A stretch of DNA of 5,965 nucleotides from Acidobacteriota bacterium. Its GTDB lineage: Bacteria; Acidobacteriota; Blastocatellia; Pyrinomonadales; Pyrinomonadaceae. A program made the translations under genes and the position numbers. The stretch spans positions 1 to 5,965 of the forward strand of contig JADYZI010000035.1 in the NCBI GenBank assembly GCA_020853255.1, read 5' to 3'. Below, piece by piece: positions 1-4,751 of this stretch (its first letter is position 1; each line of letters starts with the position of its first letter). A model generated the notes under the pieces. It was given only the letters and a program-made list of their open reading frames with translations, was not told where the DNA came from and did no database searches.

Positions 1-126
1 GAGGGCCGAACCGATAACTGTACCGGCCCCGAACCGCCAAAGGAACGGTTCGTCATCCTCGAACAGATATGTGACCGCAAAACCGCCGGCGGCGACCGCT
101 GTGATCAGGAGCAGAGCTAACAGCAT
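1..126 (-). CDS. N-terminal fragment of a putative membrane protein (truncated by window edge)
   Basis: Reading the minus strand from an ATG at 126 gives 42 open codons to the window edge, beginning MLLALLLITAVAAGG. Residues 1-22 are strongly hydrophobic and would form a membrane segment or uncleaved signal anchor. A short charged stretch (FEDDEP, about residues 23-28) follows, then a second glycine-rich hydrophobic stretch begins (GAGTVIGSAL, about 33-42), so a multi-pass inner-membrane protein is likely. The ATG is the only usable start: going upstream in frame, no ATG, GTG or TTG occurs before a TAA about nine codons back. The best Shine-Dalgarno-like match (GAGGT, 142-146 on the minus strand) lies about 15 nt away, farther than ideal. 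The gene is divergent from the secreted protein at 418. I do not recognise the family from so short a fragment. Confidence 0.6.
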   Translation of the reverse strand, partial: MLLALLLITAVAAGGFAVTYLFEDDEPFLWRFGAGTVIGSAL

Positions 127-136
127 AGGTGCGAGT

Positions 137-149
137 GTGAGTACCTCAC
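137..149. repeat. Short inverted repeat in the leader of the membrane-protein gene
   Basis: The arms GTGAG and CTCAC are perfectly complementary and separated by TAC. The element sits 11-23 bp upstream of the ATG at 126 (minus strand) and contains the only Shine-Dalgarno-like GAGG of that gene. It could form a five-pair hairpin in the leader or be a small operator half-site pair. With five-base arms it could also be chance. Confidence 0.3.
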
Positions 150-245
150 TAAATTAGCCTAAATCCGATCGCAATAAAAGCATTCAGTCCCGGCTTTGCC
201 AAAACAAGGTCTATTCAGAGTAGGATATTGCTCTAACGGCAAGTG

Positions 246-284
246 TTTCGAGGGTTTCGTTGCTTCCTTTCGACTGTTTCGTGG
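246..284 (+). repeat. Imperfect 17-bp direct repeat, 22-bp period, upstream of the secreted-protein promoter
   Basis: The 17-mers at 246-262 and 268-284 match at 14 of 17 positions; each contains two copies of TTTCG nine bases apart. The 22-bp offset is close to two helical turns, so both copies would face the same side of the DNA. The array ends about 58 bp before the predicted -35 box at 343, a plausible distance for an activator. The function is inferred only from arrangement. The rest of 127-342 shows no convincing gene or RNA. Confidence 0.35.
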
Positions 285-342
285 TCCGGGTTCCGGCCTC
301 ACCACCCGAACGTACGCTTATTCGCAGTCAGCCCGGCCGTCA

Positions 343-372
343 TTGCCGAGAAGCATCACGATACGCTATACT
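343..372 (+). promoter_or_regulatory. Sigma70-like promoter for the secreted mosaic protein
   Basis: TTGCCG (343-348) and TATACT (367-372) are separated by 18 bp. The -35 box matches TTGACA at four of six bases and the -10 box matches TATAAT at five of six. Transcription would start near 379, giving a leader of about 40 nt before the ATG at 418. Confidence 0.5.
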
Positions 373-405
373 TTTCCCGCTTTCCATCACCATTTCGAAT
401 AAGTT

Positions 406-410
406 GAGGA
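406..410 (+). promoter_or_regulatory. Shine-Dalgarno site supporting the start at 418
   Basis: GAGGA lies seven bases upstream of the ATG at 418, which is near-ideal spacing. It supports that ATG as the start, as does the clean signal peptide that begins there. Confidence 0.65.
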
Positions 411-417
411 CGTTCGT

Positions 418-2742
418 ATGATCAGGCTAATTCTCCTTCTCACGGCGGCGGCAGGAGCGGCGTTTGCGCAGGGTATCGTTTCTGATATTTCGGTAACAGG
501 CATCAAGGGCCCTGCTCCCGCTAGTTCCCAGATCAAGGACGTGGTCCGGTTCAGCGAACGGTCAGGACTGGTCTATACAAATGACGCGATCTTTCGCACC
601 GAAGATGCCGGCGGCACATGGGATCAGCTTTCGCTCCCTCTCCTTCCGGGCCGTTCGGTCGCTTCAGTGCTTTTCAAAACGCCGAAGACCGGCCTTGTCC
701 TGATCGCGGACCCGTCGTCTGTATCATTTGAACTTGCCGGAACCGAAGACGGCGGAACAACGTGGAGGCGAATGCCGATCGAATTGGAAAATGCGGCCTT
801 CCTGGAGGTCATTGTCGCCGATGCGACGCTGGCGGGCGAACCCGGCGGAACACTTGAGATCACCGCACGCATTCCGACCAGCTCGAACTTTATCGGAAAG
901 GCTGTTTATCGTTCAAATGACGGTGGGGCGACATGGTCGATCGGCGGCCGTTCGGTCGAACTTAAGACGGAAGTCACTGCCTCGGCGGCCGCAAAAAAAC
1001 GGAACTGGACGGTGGAAACCTCGGGCGAGTGCCTCGGGTTCAAATCAGGTTGTATCCAGGAAACAAAGCTGTTTATCTCCGGACGCGAAGTTACGCCGCC
1101 GAAGATCAAGCAGATCCAGCGGCTCAGCCGAAATGCCGCCAATGAACAGGCGCGTGCGGCGGTCCCCGGCGGTTCTACGCGCGTCAGCCTGAACCGCGGC
1201 TTTGATAAGTGTCAGGCGGGTTCGACAACGCAAATGCAGATCTGGTGGAACAATTCCTATTTCTTCGAGTCGAACATCGATTTCAGCGGCCGCAACCGCG
1301 CCTGCCCGTCGCAGCCATTTACAAACAACCCGGCCTGGATAGATCAGGTATCGACAATGGGATGGGGCCTGATCCCGACGGTCGTCGGATATCAATCGCC
1401 ATGTACTGCTTCCGCCACGACCGCAAAGCTTAGCTACGACCCTGCCGTTGCGGAACAGCAGGGACGCGGCGAGGCCGATATTGCGTCGGCGGACGCGCTA
1501 AGCATTGGCCTGAATGCAGGTTCTGTCATCTACTACGATATGGAGCGATACGATGAGACAGTTTCGACACCAGGCTGCCGGACCGCCACGGTCGCTTTCC
1601 TGAAAGGCTGGACCAACCGAATACACGAGCTCGGATATATCTCGGGCGTGTACGGTTCGCCCAAGAATGCGATCGAAGATTGGCAATTGATGGCGCCGGC
1701 GGACCGCATGGATGCCGTTTGGATGGCGCGGTGGGACAATGTGCCTTCGGTATGGCGATATGTCTCATTCGCAAATTTCCCGACTGATCTGTGGACGAAC
1801 CACCAGCGGATCAAACAATGGCAGGCGCCGCACAATGAAACGTGGGGCGGCGTTACGTTCAATATCGACGGCAACATCTCAGATGCTCCGGTTGCGGGCG
1901 TCCCCTTTCGCCGGAATACCGCAGCCGATTTTGACGGAGACGGCAAGACCGATGTCAGTGTTTTTAGGCCCGCGACCGCCGAGTGGTTCATATACGGCTC
2001 GGCCGGCCCGACGTTCAACGCATATTCGTTCGGCGCGGTATCGGACACTTTGACACCCGGTGATTTTGACGGCGACGGCAGAACCGACCTGGCCGTATTT
2101 CGCTCCGCAGACTCGACCTGGTACATGCTTACAAAAGGTTCGTTTACCTATCGCCAGTACGGCCAGGCGGGCGACATCCCGGCCGCGGCGGATTTTGACG
2201 GCGACAATAGAACGGATATCGCCGTCTTCCGCCCGTCCACGGGGACTTGGTACATCGCGTACAGTGACAGCGTTCCGAGCTTTGGCCAGATCCAATTCGG
2301 CCAGGACGGCGACCGGCCCGCTGTCGGTGATTACGATGGTGACGGACGCGCGGACATTGCCGTTTGGCGGCCGTCGACCGGCATGTGGTACGTGCTCGGC
2401 ACAACCGCGGGCTTTTATGGAGTGGAGTGGGGCACAGCGGCCGATGTGCCGGCGCAGGCCGACTACGATGGCGACGGCAAGGCAGATCCGGCCGTCTTCC
2501 GAAACTCTGAGGGAACCTGGTATGTGCTTCAGTCCAATTTGGGAACGCTCATCCAGCAGTTTGGACAGGACGGCGACCGGCCGGTCACCGGCGATTATGA
2601 CGGCGACGGCAGGTACGACATCTCGGTCTTCCGCCCGTCGGACAACACATGGTACGTGCGGCAGCAGGGCGGGGGCTATACTGCCCAGACATTTGGGGGG
2701 CCGGGCGACAAGCCGATCCCGACCGCCTACTTGCCCCAATAG
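418..2742 (+). CDS. Secreted Rv2525c-like (DUF1906) glycoside-hydrolase-like protein with Asp-box motifs and C-terminal FG-GAP/VCBS repeats
   Basis: The 774-residue product starts with a Sec-type signal peptide (residues 1-17, likely cleaved after AFA; no lipobox cysteine, no twin arginine). Residues about 55-175 contain three Asp-box motifs of form [ST]-x-D-x-G-x-T-W (61-68, 109-116, 166-173), as in BNR/sialidase-like propellers; three are too few for a full propeller. Residues about 259-497 match the Rv2525c-like family, related in fold to GH25 lysozymes: GFDKC (261-265), GWGLIPTVVGYQSPC (315-329), IYYDMERY (371-378), GYISGVYGS (406-414), VWMARW (434-439), KQWQ (466-469) and FNIDGN (481-486). 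Acidic residues D263, D374, E376 and D484 correspond to the conserved putative active-site acids. Residues 504-774 are six Ca-binding-type DxDGDG repeats. The likely location is periplasmic or extracellular, acting on a glycan; the substrate is unknown and some family members have no shown hydrolase activity. It has its own promoter and Shine-Dalgarno site. Confidence 0.88.
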   Translation: MIRLILLLTAAAGAAFAQGIVSDISVTGIKGPAPASSQIKDVVRFSERSGLVYTNDAIFRTEDAGGTWDQLSLPLLPGRSVASVLFKTPKTGLVLIADPSSVSFELAGTEDGGTTWRRMPIELENAAFLEVIVADATLAGEPGGTLEITARIPTSSNFIGKAVYRSNDGGATWSIGGRSVELKTEVTASAAAKKRNWTVETSGECLGFKSGCIQETKLFISGREVTPPKIKQIQRLSRNAANEQARAAVPGGSTRVSLNRGFDKCQAGSTTQMQIWWNNSYFFESNIDFSGRNRACPSQPFTNNPAWIDQVSTMGWGLIPTVVGYQSPCTASATTAKLSYDPAVAEQQGRGEADIASADALSIGLNAGSVIYYDMERYDETVSTPGCRTATVAFLKGWTNRIHELGYISGVYGSPKNAIEDWQLMAPADRMDAVWMARWDNVPSVWRYVSFANFPTDLWTNHQRIKQWQAPHNETWGGVTFNIDGNISDAPVAGVPFRRNTAADFDGDGKTDVSVFRPATAEWFIYGSAGPTFNAYSFGAVSDTLTPGDFDGDGRTDLAVFRSADSTWYMLTKGSFTYRQYGQAGDIPAAADFDGDNRTDIAVFRPSTGTWYIAYSDSVPSFGQIQFGQDGDRPAVGDYDGDGRADIAVWRPSTGMWYVLGTTAGFYGVEWGTAADVPAQADYDGDGKADPAVFRNSEGTWYVLQSNLGTLIQQFGQDGDRPVTGDYDGDGRYDISVFRPSDNTWYVRQQGGGYTAQTFGGPGDKPIPTAYLPQ
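1927..2739 (+). repeat. Six tandem FG-GAP/VCBS-type coding repeats (about 132 bp each)
   Basis: The units start at 1927, 2062, 2191, 2329, 2461 and 2593, giving periods of 135, 129, 138, 132 and 132 bp. Each encodes D-[FY]-D-G-D-[GN]-[KR]-x-D, then a hydrophobic strand with V[FW]R, then a [TE]W[FY] or MWY strand and a 'G..xD.P' linker. The DxDGDGxxD loop is a typical calcium-binding loop of this repeat class. The third unit has DGDN in place of DGDG (N597), and the fifth lacks the FRP proline. The array begins at a DFDGDG half-unit and ends with the linker half (FGGPGDKP), as expected when the last and first strands complete one blade of a closed propeller. That structural reading is inference. 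Confidence 0.85.
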
Positions 2743-2778
2743 GAGTTGGATCGTATTGAATTCCCGTCCGTGGGCCGT

Positions 2779-2807
2779 TTCACTTCGGTGTGCCAATTCG
2801 GTACAAT
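2779..2807 (+). promoter_or_regulatory. Sigma70-like promoter for ychF
   Basis: TTCACT (2779-2784) and TACAAT (2802-2807) are separated by an optimal 17 bp. The -35 box matches TTGACA at four of six bases and the -10 box TATAAT at five of six. It lies inside the 119-bp gap after the secreted-protein gene, so ychF is probably transcribed independently with a leader of roughly 48 nt. I see no convincing intrinsic terminator before it. Confidence 0.5.
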
Positions 2808-2861
2808 CACCGTTTGCGCCGACAGACCGCATTTATTCAGTAGCCGGCGCACCTAAGACTT

Positions 2862-3962
2862 ATGCTTCAAGCCGGCATCGTTGGATTGCCCAACGTAGGA
2901 AAATCGACTTTATTCAATGCTTTGACCGCACAGGAGGCGGCGTTGGCGGCGAATTATCCGTTCGCTACGATCGAACCGAATGTCGGTGTCGTCGCCGTTC
3001 CTGATGAACGCCTTGCGGTGCTTGAGAAAATGAACAAGGCCCAGAAGGTGGTTCCGGCAACTGTCGAATTCGTCGATATTGCGGGGCTTGTCCGCGGGGC
3101 TTCGAAAGGCGAGGGCCTGGGCAATCAGTTTCTGGCAAACATTCGCGAAACGCACGCCGTTATCCAGGTTGTCCGATGCTTTGAGGATGAGAATATCGTC
3201 CATGTCGAAGGTTCGGTCGACCCGGTCCGCGACATTGAAACTATCCAGATCGAACTCGCTCTTGCAGACCTTGCCTCAGCCGAAAAACGCCGCGACAAAG
3301 CAATGCGCGCCGCGAAAGCCGGCGACAAAGATGCGAAACGCGAGATCGAGATACTCGATAAACTGCAACCGGTCCTTGAAGAAGGCCGCCCCGCACGCTC
3401 GGTCGATCTGGCCGACGAAGAAAAGGCCATCGTTAAGACTTGGTTCTTTCTCACGACCAAGCCGACCATCTATGCCGCGAATGTGGACGAGGCCACACTT
3501 GCAGATCCGGCATCGAATCCGCATGTTCAGGCCGTTATGAAACACGCCGAATCGGAAAACGCCGATGTTGTCCCGATATGCGCAAAGCTCGAAGCTGAAC
3601 TTGTAGCACTTGACCCGGCAGAACGCGACGAATATCTAAAAGACCTCGGCCTAACCTCGAGCGGCGTCGATAAACTGATCAAGGCGGCATATCACATGCT
3701 TGGGTTGATGTCGTTCCTGACCGCCGGGGAAAAGGAAGTACGTGCATGGACCATCCCGATCGGCACAAAGGCGCCGCAGGCGGCAGGCGAAATTCACACC
3801 GATATCGAACGCGGCTTTATTCGGGCCGAGATCGTCGGCTATGATGATCTGGTCACGTGCGGATCAAGAAAGGCCGCAAGTGAAAAAGGCCTCGCACGGC
3901 TCGAAGGCAAGGAATACGTTATGCAGGACGGCGATGTCGTCGATTTCCGGTTTAATGTCTAA
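2862..3962 (+). CDS. ychF: Redox-regulated ATPase YchF (OLA1 family, Obg-like P-loop protein)
   Basis: The 366-residue product has the full length of the family (E. coli YchF is about 363). It opens with the G1/Walker A motif GLPNVGKST (8-16), then G3 as DIAGL (72-76) in the highly conserved stretch around EFVDIAGLVRGASKGEGLGNQ. In place of the GTPase NKxD motif it has NVDE (207-210), the NxxE signature that gives this family its ATP preference. His114 sits in the NIVHVEG loop, as in E. coli. Residues about 130-195 are charged and helical (the inserted coiled-coil domain). About 280-366 form the TGS domain, with KEVRAWTIP, APQAAGEIHTDIERGFIRAE and the terminal DGDVVDFRFNV. The protein is cytosolic, associates with ribosomes and is linked to stress and translation control. 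The start is set by the family N terminus; no clear Shine-Dalgarno sequence precedes it. It is convergent with the hydrolase gene on the other strand. Identity is secure. Confidence 0.97.
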   Translation: MLQAGIVGLPNVGKSTLFNALTAQEAALAANYPFATIEPNVGVVAVPDERLAVLEKMNKAQKVVPATVEFVDIAGLVRGASKGEGLGNQFLANIRETHAVIQVVRCFEDENIVHVEGSVDPVRDIETIQIELALADLASAEKRRDKAMRAAKAGDKDAKREIEILDKLQPVLEEGRPARSVDLADEEKAIVKTWFFLTTKPTIYAANVDEATLADPASNPHVQAVMKHAESENADVVPICAKLEAELVALDPAERDEYLKDLGLTSSGVDKLIKAAYHMLGLMSFLTAGEKEVRAWTIPIGTKAPQAAGEIHTDIERGFIRAEIVGYDDLVTCGSRKAASEKGLARLEGKEYVMQDGDVVDFRFNV

Positions 3963-3995
3963 GGGTGTATCGCGAAATTCGAAATACAAACGTCG

Positions 3996-4661
3996 CTAAA
4001 GCTTATCGTTGAAGAAGCCGATCACCAATGCCCATGCGTCTTCGGCGGCCTGTTTGTTATAAACCTCGGGGCGCGTGTTGTTGAAAAACGCGTGATCGGC
4101 CTCGTATTTGACCGATTCTAGCGGAAGTTCATACCGCTCGGCACAGCCCTCAAGGAACGCAACTTTTTCAGAGTTGATCCAGGCGTCTTTTGTACCGGAA
4201 ATAAAAACGGTCGGTGTGCGAAGTTTTTTCAGTACGCCTTCATCTGGAATATCGCCGTAGAAAGGCGCCGCCGCGCTAAAGCCTTCAAGTTCGCACGCCG
4301 CCCGGAGCGCGAATGTGCCGCCCATGCAGTAGCCGGTGATCCCAAAATGGCTTATGCCCAGCTCTTCTGACGCTGTTTTCACCGCGTTCTTGATCGTATC
4401 CAGCCCATCCTCGATGGCGAGGGCGTGCATCATTTTCGATGCATCGTCGGCATTCGTCGCCACCTTCCCGCGATAAAGATCAGGCGCGATCGCCGTAAAT
4501 CCCTCTGCGGCATAGCGGCCCGCAATATCCTTTATGTGATCGTTTAAACCCCACCATTCCTGGATCAGGATGATCGTCTTTTCGCCGCCCTCATCCGGTC
4601 GTGCGACATAAGCTGTGGTCGGGCCGTTGGCGGTTTCCAAATTCAGAATCTCTGTTCGCAT
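3996..4661 (-). CDS. Dienelactone hydrolase family protein (alpha/beta hydrolase)
   Basis: The product is 221 residues from the ATG at 4661, or 229 from an in-frame ATG at 4685. I prefer 4661 because the only strong Shine-Dalgarno (AGGAGG, 4675-4680) lies inside the first codons of the longer form. The remaining N terminus, MRTEILNLETANGPTTAYVARP, is typical of the family. Counted from the longer start, the catalytic triad is Cys120 in the nucleophile elbow GYCMGG, Asp167 in SGTKDAW and His198 in ADHAFFN. Glu43 in QEWWGLN matches the glutamate that interacts with the cysteine in dienelactone hydrolases, and Arg205 matches a substrate-carboxylate position. A cysteine nucleophile, not serine, places it in the DLH family (type EC 3.1.1.45, lactone hydrolysis in chlorocatechol breakdown). 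No catechol-pathway genes lie nearby, so the real substrate is unknown. No signal peptide is seen, so it is cytosolic. It lies downstream of the TonB receptor, same strand, with a 90-bp gap. Confidence 0.92.
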   Translation of the reverse strand: MRTEILNLETANGPTTAYVARPDEGGEKTIILIQEWWGLNDHIKDIAGRYAAEGFTAIAPDLYRGKVATNADDASKMMHALAIEDGLDTIKNAVKTASEELGISHFGITGYCMGGTFALRAACELEGFSAAAPFYGDIPDEGVLKKLRTPTVFISGTKDAWINSEKVAFLEGCAERYELPLESVKYEADHAFFNNTRPEVYNKQAAEDAWALVIGFFNDKL

Positions 4662-4674
4662 CGGTTTTGCTTCG

Positions 4675-4680
4675 CCTCCT
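4675..4680 (-). promoter_or_regulatory. Strong Shine-Dalgarno that decides the hydrolase start
   Basis: On the minus strand this reads AGGAGG, a perfect anti-16S match, 13 nt before the ATG at 4661. The spacing is longer than the usual 5-9 nt. The alternative ATG at 4685 lies upstream of this site and has only AT-rich sequence before it, so the site argues for the shorter protein. Confidence 0.55.
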
Positions 4681-4698
4681 GACATTTAAGAATTCGTT

Positions 4699-4719
4699 TG
4701 ATTCAATGATAATGAATCA
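4699..4719. promoter_or_regulatory. Perfect 7-7-7 inverted repeat, candidate operator (possibly Fur-family) ahead of the hydrolase gene
   Basis: The arms TGATTCA (4699-4705) and TGAATCA (4713-4719) are exact reverse complements around the spacer ATGATAA. The repeat sits in an AT-rich gap (19 G/C of 66 bases in 4686-4751), 38 bp upstream of the preferred hydrolase start. Hand alignment of 4702-4720 to the classical 19-bp Fur box gives 11 of 19 matches, including nine in a row (AATGATAAT). That is suggestive of, but below, a strong Fur or Zur site. No U-run follows on the minus strand, so it is not a typical terminator for the receptor gene. It could be an operator for another dimeric repressor. 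Confidence 0.45.
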
Positions 4720-4751
4720 TTCTTCGGTTTGGAAACGAAATTACATTCTCA

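Noticed and set aside
30..52. A perfect 7-bp inverted repeat, CGAACCG and CGGTTCG, with a nine-base loop.
   Set aside because: It lies within the coding part of the truncated membrane-protein gene and has no U-run on either strand. I take it as chance in GC-rich coding sequence.
196..226. An alternative promoter, TTGCCA with TAGGAT.
   Set aside because: The 19-bp spacer and poor -10 box make it much weaker than the pair at 343-372.
196..402. A 68-codon plus-strand open frame starting with TTG before the secreted-protein gene.
   Set aside because: It has no Shine-Dalgarno site and its composition is low-complexity and Arg/Ser/Phe-rich, without a recognisable motif. It also covers the predicted promoter and leader of the next gene, so it is most likely chance.
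1879..2832. A 317-codon minus-strand open frame antisense to the repeat array.
   Set aside because: It arises because repeated GAC-GGC-GAC-GGC-type codons lack stops in the antisense frame. The translation is Val/Arg/Ala-rich, and its 44-residue periodicity merely mirrors the real gene.
2060..3004. A 314-codon plus-strand open frame crossing the end of the secreted gene, the gap and the start of ychF.
   Set aside because: It overlaps two well-supported genes in another frame, and its Arg/Thr/Pro-rich translation is typical of shadow frames in GC-rich DNA.
3963..3995. A possible shared terminator between the convergent ychF and hydrolase genes (GCGA/TCGC arms).
   Set aside because: The arms are only four bases long with a loop of about 17, and there is no T-run on either side. 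This is too weak to call.
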